This document shows positions 18,076 through 28,583 of a DNA stretch of 64,000 nt, piece by piece. The notes under the pieces were generated by a model. It did not search any database. It was not told where the DNA came from and saw only the letters and a program-made list of their open reading frames with translations. Position 1 is the stretch's first letter. Each line of letters opens with the position of its first letter. Source of the DNA: Lachnospiraceae bacterium XBD2001 (GTDB lineage Bacteria > Bacillota > Clostridia > Lachnospirales > Lachnospiraceae); NCBI GenBank assembly GCA_900116395.1, contig FPAN01000008.1, positions 1-64,000 on the forward strand, given 5' to 3'. The position numbers and the translations under genes were made by a program.

Positions 18076-21000
18076 CTAGAGGATTACAAGCAGCTGATCT
18101 CTATCAACAGCCGCCATTAATTCCCGCACCTTCTCATATTTTTCCTGCCAAGGTGCAGGAATCCGATATGCCTTCAACATCTCCATAATGCGATCCGCAC
18201 TGGTGAAGTCATAAACCTCAATCAATTCCTTCAAATCTTCCCATGCCTGTTGCAGCTGTTCCTCATCAATCTCCGGCAGTTCTTCCTCATTCCGCGCAAC
18301 CAGCGGCTCCAACACTGTTTTTAGATCCCGGTACTGGCGAAGCAATTCCGGCGTCAATTCCCGAATCTTATCCTCCCGCTGGTTATCCCCGCACTCTTCC
18401 ATATAGGCTGCATAGCTGGACAATTGCAGGGCACCGATCAATCTGGCACCACCCTTCAAGGCATGTACCAATACCGTATAATTATGAAAATCCATATCCC
18501 GCGCATAGCCTTCAATGGCATCTGCCTTGGAATCAATCGCCAGGTAGAACTCTTCTAACGCATCTTTTAGAACCACCGCATTGTCACAGAACTCCAACGC
18601 CTTATCCAAATCCAGCATCTTCGCCTCCGATAAGGTGCTTCGAATCTGGTTCTCGATTTCTATTGCACTGTCATCCTGAGCAATATCGCCATATCCTTCC
18701 ATACCCTCGTAGATCAACTTCTCCGGTGGTAAATACCGCTCTAACATCTGCTCTAACAGCTGTCCGTTCACCGGCTTGGACAAATAATCGTCAAAGCCCG
18801 CCGCTAAGTATTCCTCTCTGGCTCCACTGATGGCGTTGGCCGTTAAAACAATACAGGTCGCACTGCTGTTGGCATTATTCTCTAAACCACGAATCCGATG
18901 GAGTAGCTCTTTGCCATCCATATTCGGCATACGGTAATCAATAAAAATCACATCATACTGTTGTTTTTCCAACATAACCAAAGCACCGGTTCCGCTTAAT
19001 GCCGTATCAATCTGTATCTGACACGGCTTCAATAATCCCTGAACCACTGCCAGATTCATCTGGGTATCATCCACCACCAGAATCCTTGCATCCGGTGCAT
19101 GGAAGGTCTCATACAGCTTCTCCTTGTGCTCGTTCATCTCACGGTAGAACCTGGTAAAATCACCAATCGGCTCCCAGCTGACAACCCCCTGTAAGATACG
19201 GAAATAGAACTTGGATCCCTTTCCGTATTCACTTTCTACATAGAGTTCGGAACCCATGGCATGTAACAGATTCCGCACAATGCTCATACCAAGGCCGGTA
19301 CCTTCAATGGTGAGATTGTTCCGCTCATCAATTCGCTGGAACGGGGCAAAAAGCTTATCCATATCTTCCTTGCGAATGCCAACTCCGGTATCCTCAATGC
19401 TGACATTGATATAGACCTCCTTCTGGTTCGACCGATCGAAGGTTACGCGCAAGGATACGCTTCCGGATTCCGTATACTTCACGGAATTATTCAGGATATT
19501 CATAATACACTGCTTGATCCGAATCTCATCGCCATAGAGCAAATGGGGCATATCCGGATCAAAATCAAAAATTAGGTGGATATTCTTCTCCTTGGCACGG
19601 AACATCACCATGTTGTACAAATCGTTAATGGTAGACGTCAGATCATACTCCACCGGAATAATCTCCATTTTGCCGGCTTCGATTTTGGAAAAATCCAAAA
19701 CGTCATTGATTAGACTAAGCAACGTCTTGCCGGCATTCTGGATGTCCTTGGCATATTCTAACGTAGCAGGTTCATGGCTCTCCCGAAGAATCATCTCATC
19801 CATACCAAGCACTGCATTGATTGGCGTACGAATCTCATGGGATATATTGGAGAGGAAATTACTCTTGGCCTTACTGGCCTCTCTGGCGCTTCGCAGGTTA
19901 TCTTCCAACTTCTGTTGTTCCTGAAGCTTCGCCACGTAAGCATCTACATCGTTTACCAATACCCGAATGGCACGATGGACATCCCACAATTCATCACTGA
20001 AAAACGGTGCACGAAACGGTGTCACTTCCACATAATGGGACCGTTCATCCTCCGGCGTATTCACATACCCGTCAATGAACTCCGACAAATGCCGGATGGG
20101 GTCCACCGCAAATTTCTGCGCAGCAAAAATACTTAATGCGATAACCGGCAAAAGAGCCGCCCACATCATCAAAATCATCTCGATGATGAAAGAATTCACC
20201 ACGATGTTATCCTTATTCGTCAACAATCCAAGACCGATGGGAACATTGCCGGCGACTTTTTGAATGTCCGCATTGTTTTGTTCCAGCAGCACCATGAAAT
20301 GCAAATCACTGATAAAAAGCTTCCCATTATCCTCTATGGTGGTTTGCTCCGGAATGGTGATGACTAAGAAGCTGGTAAGCAAGGTATAGGAAATCACACC
20401 TGCCATGATAACAATGACAAACAAGTCAATAAACAACGCAATGGTCACATGTCCGGACATAGAATGCAGACCATGGTATTTCTGTTTGATTAATACATAC
20501 CGCTGGTATCTCCAGGTATAGAAAAAGCCGCAATAGAAATTCTCCTTGATGTGATCCGGTGCCAGTCGATAGAAGAAAAACAAGCCATAGAACACCAGCA
20601 GACACTCCGGCAGAGCCGATATGAAGATGAATAACTGGCCTAATAGGGAATAATAGGAAAACCCTTGGGGATAAGAAATGCAGGTCAGCAAAAAGCCACC
20701 GTTTCCGATAATCAGGGAACAAATCCCGCATGCCAGCAGTACCTTCCAAGGATGGATAAACCATTGTTTTTTGGCCATGATATAGGTCAATCCGCTGATT
20801 GCCACATAAAGGAACGCATAGTACGCCGTAGACATATCCTGCACCATATAAACAACCAGCAGAATCAAGCAAAAGAACATGGAATAGACGTAGCCAAACA
20901 AGCCACCTAAAATCAGTACGGGGAAGTATGCAATGTTAAAGGTTACATTCGAGGTCGCCAGCCATTGTCTTCCAAGCATATCCGTAGGTGAAAAAAAAGC

Positions 21001-21096
21001 ACAGTAAGCAACGGACACTATGACTGCCGCAAGGCCTATCACATAGTGCCGCCAACTCTTCTGTGCTACTACCCCTTCCAAATAATCATGAACCAT
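18076..21096 (-). CDS. Hybrid sensor kinase with receiver and Hpt domains
   Basis: The 1006-residue protein contains a multi-pass membrane sensor, an extracytoplasmic loop (about residues 245-310), a final membrane segment, a linker, HisKA with intact SHEIRTPIN (about residue 419), HATPase with NILNNSVKYT, DTGVGI and GTGLGMSIV, a receiver (about 665-790; LVVDD, IDYRMP, SKPVNG) and an Hpt domain with VHALKGGARLIGA. It is a full phosphorelay kinase: His to Asp to Hpt-His. It is the first gene of an operon with the double receiver and the degenerate kinase. GAGGGAAG precedes the ATG. Confidence 0.93.
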   Translation of the reverse strand: MVHDYLEGVVAQKSWRHYVIGLAAVIVSVAYCAFFSPTDMLGRQWLATSNVTFNIAYFPVLILGGLFGYVYSMFFCLILLVVYMVQDMSTAYYAFLYVAISGLTYIMAKKQWFIHPWKVLLACGICSLIIGNGGFLLTCISYPQGFSYYSLLGQLFIFISALPECLLVFYGLFFFYRLAPDHIKENFYCGFFYTWRYQRYVLIKQKYHGLHSMSGHVTIALFIDLFVIVIMAGVISYTLLTSFLVITIPEQTTIEDNGKLFISDLHFMVLLEQNNADIQKVAGNVPIGLGLLTNKDNIVVNSFIIEMILMMWAALLPVIALSIFAAQKFAVDPIRHLSEFIDGYVNTPEDERSHYVEVTPFRAPFFSDELWDVHRAIRVLVNDVDAYVAKLQEQQKLEDNLRSAREASKAKSNFLSNISHEIRTPINAVLGMDEMILRESHEPATLEYAKDIQNAGKTLLSLINDVLDFSKIEAGKMEIIPVEYDLTSTINDLYNMVMFRAKEKNIHLIFDFDPDMPHLLYGDEIRIKQCIMNILNNSVKYTESGSVSLRVTFDRSNQKEVYINVSIEDTGVGIRKEDMDKLFAPFQRIDERNNLTIEGTGLGMSIVRNLLHAMGSELYVESEYGKGSKFYFRILQGVVSWEPIGDFTRFYREMNEHKEKLYETFHAPDARILVVDDTQMNLAVVQGLLKPCQIQIDTALSGTGALVMLEKQQYDVIFIDYRMPNMDGKELLHRIRGLENNANSSATCIVLTANAISGAREEYLAAGFDDYLSKPVNGQLLEQMLERYLPPEKLIYEGMEGYGDIAQDDSAIEIENQIRSTLSEAKMLDLDKALEFCDNAVVLKDALEEFYLAIDSKADAIEGYARDMDFHNYTVLVHALKGGARLIGALQLSSYAAYMEECGDNQREDKIRELTPELLRQYRDLKTVLEPLVARNEEELPEIDEEQLQQAWEDLKELIEVYDFTSADRIMEMLKAYRIPAPWQEKYEKVRELMAAVDRDQLLVIL

Positions 21097-21169
21097 ACCA
21101 CTTCCCTCTCTGTTTAAGAAGTGTTATTGATTCCTTCCCCCTGAAATCAAGTACCTATATTATCCTTTG

Positions 21170-21198
21170 ATTATACCGAATTTTTACATATTATTCAA
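21170..21198 (-). promoter_or_regulatory. Promoter of the hybrid-kinase operon
   Basis: On the minus strand TTGAAT and TATAAT are exactly 17 bases apart. The -35 element lies within the last codons of the RND transporter gene, so the operon of 21096-14279 can be transcribed independently. Confidence 0.65.
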
Positions 21199-24100
21199 AT
21201 CGTCAGACACTTCATCCGGCGCCTCATCCAGGTCATCTCCGACGTCAATATTCTTCGGTTCACCGCGATAGAGAATATCGTACATAATCGGAACTACGAA
21301 CAGGGTCATTAAGGTGGCATACAACAGACCTGCTGCAACCACAACCGCCATACCACGGCTCATGCCCGCGGAAATATCCTGAGAGAATACCATCGTGCTC
21401 ATGGACAAAATGGTGGTCAGCGCCGTCATGAGAATCGGACGCATACGGGTCTTACCGGTGAAAATCAACGCTTCGTGCTTGCTCATGCCGGCAATCCGTA
21501 ACTGGTTTGTATAATCTACGAATACAATACCGTTGTTAACTACGGTTCCCATTAATACCAAGAATCCCAGTAAGCTTACGATACTAATCTGCTCGCCGGT
21601 AGCAACCAATCCGAAGAGACCTCCGGTAAATGCCAGCGGCACTGTAAATAGAATGATAAACGGACTCAGTAAGCTCTGGAACTGGGCAACCATCACCAGG
21701 TATACCAGGGCCAGACCAAGAAGCAACAGCTTGCCCATCTGGGATAACATATCATTGACTTCGTCTGCCTCACCGCCAAGGTCTACAGTATAGCCACTTG
21801 GCAAGTCCATCTTGTTGATTTCCTTCATCAGCTTCTCAGACAAACGTGTGGTGTTATATCCGTCCTTCGTGGTAGCGGTCACCGTAATCTGGTGGGTGCC
21901 GTTGTCACGGGCTATGGTTGCAAGGGCATTCTCATGCTCGATGGTGGCAAACTCAGAGAGCTTATGGGTCTCGGTGGACTGGGTTCCGTCATCCTCCGTT
22001 ACGGTGGTATCGAATTCCATATCCATCAGATTCTCTACCGTAAGCAAGTTGGTCTCATCCACAATGAGAACATCCATCTTCTGGTTATCTACCGTGAAGC
22101 TGGTAGAGGTCTTATCCGTTACCAGACGTGCGGCGATATCCGCATAAATCTGGGCAACCGGCAGGGAGTATCCCATGGCCTTATCCTTATCGATGACCAG
22201 ATGCAGAACTTCATCTCCGTCTTCCTGGCCGTTGGAGACTTCATCGAATCCTTCGATGGTCTTCACCCGTTCCATAACCTCTTCCGACAGACTTTCTAAG
22301 GTATCTAAGTCTTCGCCCTTAATCTGCAGGGATAATCCGGAAGACATCAAAGCACCCATATCACCGGAAGCGGACTCTTCCACAACGATTTCACAATCCT
22401 CCACATCCGCTAAGGTCTTACGGATATCTTCCTGTACCGCCTTCAACTCGCCAAGCTTATCCACTTCTTCATCCAGAATCAGATAGATAGCCACGTAATG
22501 GTAGTCATTCTCGCCTGCTGCAAAAGATGCGGAAATAATGCTGTTCATATTGGTCATAGCACCAACGGATTCCACATGATCCACATCCAGAATCTTCTCA
22601 CCGATTTCATCTGCCTTGGCATAGGACTCTTCCATGGTAAGTTCTTCATCCATGTACACATCCACATAGACCTGGTTGCTGTTCATATCCGGAATCAAAA
22701 TCAATCCCATGCGGGCAGTTGCACCGATTGCAACCACAAGCAGTGCAATAGCAATTCCCAGAGGCACAATCTTAAACCGTAAGCACCAGGTTAACATCTT
22801 GGCATAGATGCCCTGTACAATCCGCATGGACTTGGACTTCTTCGGAATGGAACGCTTCAGAAGTACACTTCCCATGGCAGGCGCTACAGTAAGGGCTACC
22901 AACAAGCTGGCACCAAAGGCGTAGGAAATGGTCAGTGCAAACGGCACCATCAATTCCCGTACCATTCCGGTGGTAAAAATCATCGGAAGGAAGACGCAAA
23001 CCGTAGTTAAGGTAGAGGCGATAATCGCACCTGCTACCTGACGGGCACCCTGTACTGCCGCACGAGGTGCTGCAATATCTTTGCCGCGAATACGGTAAAT
23101 ATTCTCAATGACAACGATGGAGTTATCCACCAACATACCAATACCCAGGGACAATCCTGCCATGGACATGATATTCAAGCTGATACCGGTGAAGTACATG
23201 ACCAAAACCGCCAACAATACAGAGAACGGAATGGAGAATGCAACCACTAAGGTCGGCTTCGCGCTGCGTAAAAACAGGATCAATACAACGATTGCCAGAA
23301 GGGCACCGATGATCATATTCTTCAAAATCGTGGTCAAGAACAGGCTGATATACTCACCCTGATCCATCAGCGGAGTTACATGTAAGCCTTCATACTCTGC
23401 CTCTAACTCATCCATGGCCTCATTCACGGTCTTGGCCACATCAGATGTTCCGGCGGTAGATGCCTTATAGATGGATAACAGGACAGCATCCTTACCGTTC
23501 ATACGGGCATAACTGTCATCCGCATTATCAATCACGGTAATATCCGCAACATCCGATAAGCGTACCACACCAATGCCATCAATATCGGCAAGTACCAGGT
23601 TCTCAAGTTCATCCATATCGGATAACTCGGTACCTACCTTCAAGAGCCACTTACTATCATCTTCGTCTTCAATATAGCCCGCCGGCATCTCGAAGTTCTG
23701 TGCAGTAATCAAGCCGGATAACGTATCTAAGTTCAATAACTGGTCTAAGTTGGCTGCCTTCAATGCCGCATCTCTGGAATCCTTATAGGTCTTCAAGGAC
23801 TCATCCAGCTTCGCCTGGGCATCTGCAAGAGCCGTCTCTGCAGAGGACAGCTGTGCCTGGGCACTACCGAATCCTGCTGCTGCGGAAATCTTGCCGGCCT
23901 CTACGGTGTTGTAATTGGCCATAGCGGAATTGACGACCGCATTCACCTGGTCAACAGCTGCCTGGGCTGCAACCAATTCGGTAGATAGGTTGGCAAGTTC
24001 CGTATCAATCTGCGGGATACGGGCATTGGCCGTATCATAAGCGTTCTTTAATGTTGTGAGATTCGCAACCGTCAGCTGGTCCAACGGAATCTGGTCCATC

Positions 24101-25167
24101 CCCGGAACACCCATACTGCTAAGAGTAGATACTAACGTAGTCAAATTATCCAACTTGGTTGGGTTCGAAATAGCATCATCAATTGAGGCCGGAATATCTG
24201 TACTGATTCCCTGAGCAGACAAACCCGCAAGAATCATAGGATCTAACGAAGCAATCTGAGCACTCATGCTTCCAAACATCCCATTCATCTGGTTATATCC
24301 AGGGATTACCTGCTCGTTATAAGCCTTCTTCTCCGCTTCCAATGCAGCCTGAGAAGCCTTCAGACTATTCAGATTCGCTTCATAAGCCTGCTGGCTGGCA
24401 AGCGCCGTATTCAAGCCCTTGGTTGCCTCCGCCAACTGATTGGAGGTGTCCGTCTGCTTCTGTTCTAATTCTTTTTTGCCCTTCTCAAGGTCTGCCTTAC
24501 CGGAAGTAATCTTGGACTGTGCCTTGTTGATTTCGCCCTGGGCTTCGTCTAACTTGCTGGACACATGGGAAGCAAGCTGATTATTCAGCGCATCAATCTC
24601 TTCCTCATTCAGACGCACTTCCACCATCTGATTCACCAGACCAACCGTAGAAACACTGGCCACGCCGTTCTGACGCTCGAAGTATGGAATCACATTGTCG
24701 TTGGCGAAATCCGTCAACTCATAGATATCCTTGTTGTCGTCATACACCGCCACATACATGGTCGCCAACATATCCAGGCTAATCTCCATAATGCTTGGGC
24801 TGCTACAGCGCTCCGGCAGGGAATCCTTCACCGTGTCCAAGGCCGTATTGACCTTGACCAGGGCGGAATCCATATTGGTCTCTGCTTCAAATTCCAGGGT
24901 AATCATGCCATAATTCTCGGCACTGTTGGATGTGACATTCTTGACACCGGTGACCGTGGAGAGCACGCCTTCCAGCGGCTCCACGACTTCCAGTTCCACC
25001 TTCTCCGGGGATGCGCCCGGATAGGTGGTGATAACCATCAGATACGGTGTCGAAATAGACGGCAACAAATCTGTGGTCATTTTAGACAAACTAACGGCAG
25101 CCAGCATCAATATGATAATGACTCCCACCAGAATGGTATAAGGTTTCTTAACGCTCTGCTTGATCAT
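21184..25167 (-). CDS. RND-family transporter with a coiled-coil insertion
   Basis: The 1327-residue protein has the AcrB/HAE order: TM1, a first extracytoplasmic domain (PGASPEKVELEVVEPLE), TM2-TM6 (GMLVDNSIVVIENIYR is the family motif with the charged residues in TM4), TM7, a second extracytoplasmic domain and TM8-TM12 ending in MGTVVNNGIVFVDYTNQ and a TRMRPILMTALTT loop. Residues about 200-470 are an insertion of alanine/glutamine/leucine-rich helices that looks like a long coiled-coil hairpin, making it about 260 residues longer than usual. No membrane-fusion protein gene is adjacent. Its start overlaps the upstream gene by 20 bases; GAGG precedes the ATG. Substrate unknown; export is expected. 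Confidence 0.92.
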   Translation of the reverse strand: MIKQSVKKPYTILVGVIIILMLAAVSLSKMTTDLLPSISTPYLMVITTYPGASPEKVELEVVEPLEGVLSTVTGVKNVTSNSAENYGMITLEFEAETNMDSALVKVNTALDTVKDSLPERCSSPSIMEISLDMLATMYVAVYDDNKDIYELTDFANDNVIPYFERQNGVASVSTVGLVNQMVEVRLNEEEIDALNNQLASHVSSKLDEAQGEINKAQSKITSGKADLEKGKKELEQKQTDTSNQLAEATKGLNTALASQQAYEANLNSLKASQAALEAEKKAYNEQVIPGYNQMNGMFGSMSAQIASLDPMILAGLSAQGISTDIPASIDDAISNPTKLDNLTTLVSTLSSMGVPGMDQIPLDQLTVANLTTLKNAYDTANARIPQIDTELANLSTELVAAQAAVDQVNAVVNSAMANYNTVEAGKISAAAGFGSAQAQLSSAETALADAQAKLDESLKTYKDSRDAALKAANLDQLLNLDTLSGLITAQNFEMPAGYIEDEDDSKWLLKVGTELSDMDELENLVLADIDGIGVVRLSDVADITVIDNADDSYARMNGKDAVLLSIYKASTAGTSDVAKTVNEAMDELEAEYEGLHVTPLMDQGEYISLFLTTILKNMIIGALLAIVVLILFLRSAKPTLVVAFSIPFSVLLAVLVMYFTGISLNIMSMAGLSLGIGMLVDNSIVVIENIYRIRGKDIAAPRAAVQGARQVAGAIIASTLTTVCVFLPMIFTTGMVRELMVPFALTISYAFGASLLVALTVAPAMGSVLLKRSIPKKSKSMRIVQGIYAKMLTWCLRFKIVPLGIAIALLVVAIGATARMGLILIPDMNSNQVYVDVYMDEELTMEESYAKADEIGEKILDVDHVESVGAMTNMNSIISASFAAGENDYHYVAIYLILDEEVDKLGELKAVQEDIRKTLADVEDCEIVVEESASGDMGALMSSGLSLQIKGEDLDTLESLSEEVMERVKTIEGFDEVSNGQEDGDEVLHLVIDKDKAMGYSLPVAQIYADIAARLVTDKTSTSFTVDNQKMDVLIVDETNLLTVENLMDMEFDTTVTEDDGTQSTETHKLSEFATIEHENALATIARDNGTHQITVTATTKDGYNTTRLSEKLMKEINKMDLPSGYTVDLGGEADEVNDMLSQMGKLLLLGLALVYLVMVAQFQSLLSPFIILFTVPLAFTGGLFGLVATGEQISIVSLLGFLVLMGTVVNNGIVFVDYTNQLRIAGMSKHEALIFTGKTRMRPILMTALTTILSMSTMVFSQDISAGMSRGMAVVVAAGLLYATLMTLFVVPIMYDILYRGEPKNIDVGDDLDEAPDEVSDDLNNM

Positions 25168-26425
25168 CTTGGACCTCGGGTTCTTTCTTACTTAAAAAAA
25201 TCTCAATCATCTCTCTAGTAAAGAAGAATCTCTCTCCCCAGGCATTAATTACTACTCCCGCGCAGTCTGCAATCTGCATGCAGGCCTGCAAGGTAAAACC
25301 AATTGGCTCCCCAACGTAATAGGTCTCCGCATCTCTCTTATTACCCTCAGATACGGATGTAAAAGCAGCCAGCCAGCGCTTACCGTCATTGGTTGCGATG
25401 GAACGACGCTGCGGATGAAGATCTCTGGCAAGGGGGATCACACTTCCCTTCGGGAACTTCTCCTGTAATTTCGCCGTCTCTTCCTCCGGTAATTCCACCG
25501 GCATGAAGAACAGGCATCCGGCTTTCATTCGAATATCCAGAGCATTCAATACCGGCATCAACAACTCTTTGGAATGCTCTGCGGAAAAGTTATGAATCTG
25601 CAGCAACACATCTCTGCGCTCCTCCAGCTTCTGCACAATGTTCTCATAATCCAGAAGCAGCTTGCCCATATTCGGCGTGATGCGGTCCCGCACCTCTTCC
25701 TTGAACTCTTCCGGAATCTCGAACTTGGCTTCTGCCATGGAACCGGCCATGCAAGCCAAGGTATCGGTATCACCGCCAAGAGATACCGCGCCACGAATGG
25801 CATCCTCGAAGTCTTCCGCCTCTAGGAATGCACGAATGGCCTGCGGTACCGTATTGGCACAGGTTGCATCCCCTTCGTAATCCTTGCGTAAATCCTCGAT
25901 GGAACGGGTCAGCTCATAACCGAACTCCCGCTGAATGTAATGCTGAATGGTGGCATTGTTCCAGTCATTTCTGGCTAAGAAAATCACGGTTGCAACAGCT
26001 TCCGCACCCTTCACGGCCTCCGGATCATTGTGAGTCACCTCGGCGGTCCAACGTGCCACTTCTCTGGTACGCTCTACCGAATCAAACAACCAGCCGGCTG
26101 CACTTACACGCATGGCTGAGCCGTTACCGAAACTTCCGTAAGGTTCATGATTCTCGCCCATAAACCAAGCCTTGAACATCTTGCCATATCCCGCATCCGG
26201 GAAAGAACGTCCGAAGTTCACCAGGTTATCCACCAAACGTTCCTTCACCGTCTTCTCATCTCCACTGGGACCGGCCTCAATCAAGGCCTTGGCCACAGCC
26301 AAAGACATCACAGTATCATCCGTGAATCTGGACTCCTCCGTAAACAAGCGAAACAGCTTGGTCTTCTCAGTCTCGCGAAATTCGTAGGAACTACCTACGA
26401 TATCGCCGAAAATTGCTCCATACAT
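25148..26425 (-). CDS. ADP-ribosylglycohydrolase fused to SseB-like domain
   Basis: The 425-residue protein starts with an ADP-ribosylglycohydrolase domain (residues 1-265): GAIFGDIVGSSYEF, RFTDDTVMSLAVA with metal-binding TDD, GNGSAMRVSAAG and the second metal site GGDTDTLACMAGSMA. Residues about 290-410 form an SseB-like alpha/beta domain (RSIATNDGKRWLAAFTS, PIGFTLQACMQIADCAGVVIN). The first domain removes ADP-ribose from targets; the second has no proven activity. The fusion is one uninterrupted frame. The gene overlaps the RND transporter start by 20 bases, suggesting coupled translation. Confidence 0.85.
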   Translation of the reverse strand: MYGAIFGDIVGSSYEFRETEKTKLFRLFTEESRFTDDTVMSLAVAKALIEAGPSGDEKTVKERLVDNLVNFGRSFPDAGYGKMFKAWFMGENHEPYGSFGNGSAMRVSAAGWLFDSVERTREVARWTAEVTHNDPEAVKGAEAVATVIFLARNDWNNATIQHYIQREFGYELTRSIEDLRKDYEGDATCANTVPQAIRAFLEAEDFEDAIRGAVSLGGDTDTLACMAGSMAEAKFEIPEEFKEEVRDRITPNMGKLLLDYENIVQKLEERRDVLLQIHNFSAEHSKELLMPVLNALDIRMKAGCLFFMPVELPEEETAKLQEKFPKGSVIPLARDLHPQRRSIATNDGKRWLAAFTSVSEGNKRDAETYYVGEPIGFTLQACMQIADCAGVVINAWGERFFFTREMIEIFLSKKEPEVQDDQAER

Positions 26426-26516
26426 AGTCTGTCTTTCTCCCCATATCGATTTTGTACAACTTATTTAATTATACTGAATCCAAGTCCTTCTGTCTCTTAA
26501 ATTTTTATAAACTTTT

Positions 26517-26550
26517 TATAAAAAAAGACCGGCAGAATACACTGCCGGTC
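26517..26550 (-). terminator. Terminator after the EAL gene
   Basis: On the minus strand GACCGGCAG pairs with CTGCCGGTC (26527-26535 with 26542-26550) and is followed by seven Ts. Confidence 0.9.
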
Positions 26551-26556
26551 CCTTGA

Positions 26557-28431
26557 TTAATGTGACTGTACGAAAAACAGGAATTCATCTGCCGGCATTG
26601 GCTTGGCAAAAAAATAACCCTGGATGTAATCAATCTCTTTTTCCATCATGGTATGATACTGTTCCTGGGTCTCCACACCCTCACTGACAATTTCCAAATC
26701 CAGTCCCCGAATCATCTCAATGATCGTATCAATCACATACTTGGTTCGTTCACTGGAAAAATACGCCTGGGTTAACGTTCGGTCGAACTTCACGATATCC
26801 ACCGGCATATTCATAATGTAGTCCAAGTTGGATTCTCCCGTACCAAAGTCATCTAAGGAGAATCGTACGCCGTAATCAATCAATGCCTTCATGTTGGCGA
26901 TTAGCGTCTTACGCTGTCGCACGGAACCGGACTCTGTAATCTCCAAATTAATATAGGATGGATCCACGTGGTACTGCTCCATAATGGCGATGTACTCTTC
27001 CGCTAAGGTCTTCCGCTGACACTGCTGTACGGAGAGATTCACCTCCACATACTCAATCCCCACCTTCTCCATATCGTGGTTCGCAAGGAATTCACACACC
27101 TTGGCAAACACCCGCTGTCCGATATGAAGAATCTGATCCGAGGTCTCTGCCACCGGAATGAAGGCGCCCGGCATCATCAGACTGCCGTCCCGATTGCGAA
27201 TACGGGCTAAGGCCTCTGCCGAAGTAAACCGCTGCTGATCCACGGAAAAAATCGGATGATAGAACACTTCCACACGATCTTCCCGAAGTGCCTCGGAAAT
27301 CTCAGCCTTAATCCGTAAGCCTTCCCGAATGCGCTTCACTTCCTCCGCATCGATAATACGGTAATCCAGCTCCGGATCATGCTGCATGAAGAAGCTATGG
27401 AAAGCAAAGACTTCCTCTGCGCCGGCTGCTAGCGTACTATCCGGGAAAATAATGTAATAAGGCCGCAACTCCACCTCTCCGTCATCGGTCTCAATGGGTT
27501 GCTCCATCAAAGAGCGAATATTCGGGAACTGGGCTTCCAATGCATTCTTATCCTTGAACACCAGCGCGTACTCACTTGCTACATTACGAAACAGAATGGA
27601 ACCCGGAATGGTCTCCAATCGTCTTGCAATGGTAATCAAAATGGTTCGCATTTGTCTCCGGTCAAAAATCTGTTCCTCCGGATTCAATACGATATTCACA
27701 CCGGCAAAAGGGCGGTCCTCCTCGAACTGCTGGTTCATAAATGCCATCAGCGCATGGGCGGTAAAAGTACCGGTCTCCCGGTCCAGATTCGTCTCCGGAT
27801 TCTCCAAATCCGCGAAGAGAATGGTCAATCCCAGAGCTGTTGCAAATCCAACCATCGGAAGACTGTTGTTGAAAAACTGAATGCCGGCTGCGACCAGCCA
27901 GATAATCATCCAGGCCAAGGTGGAAACCGTACGTCTGGAATTCACATACTTAGCGGTTGCAATGGCAAAAACAATCGTTGAAATAACGAAGAATACCGCG
28001 AAGATATAGGTTGCTGTCACGGAAGGACCGTAGGTGTATAAATCACCATTCTCCGTATGGATATAAATTGGTGAAATCCAAATCACCAGGGTAGCGACAA
28101 CCATAATCAAGCCGCTGATCATCCCGGCATTTTTTCGCATCTTACGGTGCAATAAATCGCTGGCAATATAGGAAAACCCAAAGAATGCAACGAATACCAG
28201 CATGTTAATATACAGTTTACATACGAACTTCGTAACAAACATCGGCCACAGATCCATATGTGCCAATGCCTGAATGGATAAAACATCACTTAGGAGGCAA
28301 ATATTTGCCGAAACCAAAGCAAAGTGGTAGGTACGATCACTGTGTAATCCTAGGTTCTTCCTACGATAACTAAAATACATTAATAGAATGATTAAAGCTA
28401 ATCCACAATATTGAATGCCTATTTCTGCCAT
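26557..28431 (-). CDS. 7TM-EAL protein with degenerate GGDEF, likely phosphodiesterase
   Basis: The 624-residue protein has about seven membrane segments (residues 1-210), a GGDEF-like fold in which the motif region reads NVASEYALVF, and an EAL domain at about 375-620. The catalytic set is complete: SAEALARI, VNLSV, LEITES, LDDFGTGES, VKFDRTL, EGVETQEQ and IQGYFFAKPMP. It should hydrolyse c-di-GMP and cannot be a cyclase. It lies downstream of the paired kinases by about 150 bases with its own terminator, so it may read out of the same transcript; no separate promoter was assigned. Confidence 0.9.
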   Translation of the reverse strand: MAEIGIQYCGLALIILLMYFSYRRKNLGLHSDRTYHFALVSANICLLSDVLSIQALAHMDLWPMFVTKFVCKLYINMLVFVAFFGFSYIASDLLHRKMRKNAGMISGLIMVVATLVIWISPIYIHTENGDLYTYGPSVTATYIFAVFFVISTIVFAIATAKYVNSRRTVSTLAWMIIWLVAAGIQFFNNSLPMVGFATALGLTILFADLENPETNLDRETGTFTAHALMAFMNQQFEEDRPFAGVNIVLNPEEQIFDRRQMRTILITIARRLETIPGSILFRNVASEYALVFKDKNALEAQFPNIRSLMEQPIETDDGEVELRPYYIIFPDSTLAAGAEEVFAFHSFFMQHDPELDYRIIDAEEVKRIREGLRIKAEISEALREDRVEVFYHPIFSVDQQRFTSAEALARIRNRDGSLMMPGAFIPVAETSDQILHIGQRVFAKVCEFLANHDMEKVGIEYVEVNLSVQQCQRKTLAEEYIAIMEQYHVDPSYINLEITESGSVRQRKTLIANMKALIDYGVRFSLDDFGTGESNLDYIMNMPVDIVKFDRTLTQAYFSSERTKYVIDTIIEMIRGLDLEIVSEGVETQEQYHTMMEKEIDYIQGYFFAKPMPADEFLFFVQSH

Positions 28432-28583
28432 ACGCTCTCTACTCCAACCTTCTTATCTGATCGAAATCAGCTTTATTATCCGCTCTGCTTTCCCCGGCAA
28501 CAGTAGATACAATCCTACTTCTATTCTAACTTTCTATTCACTATTTTTCCACCATTTTTACTTGCAATAAACTCTAAATTGCA

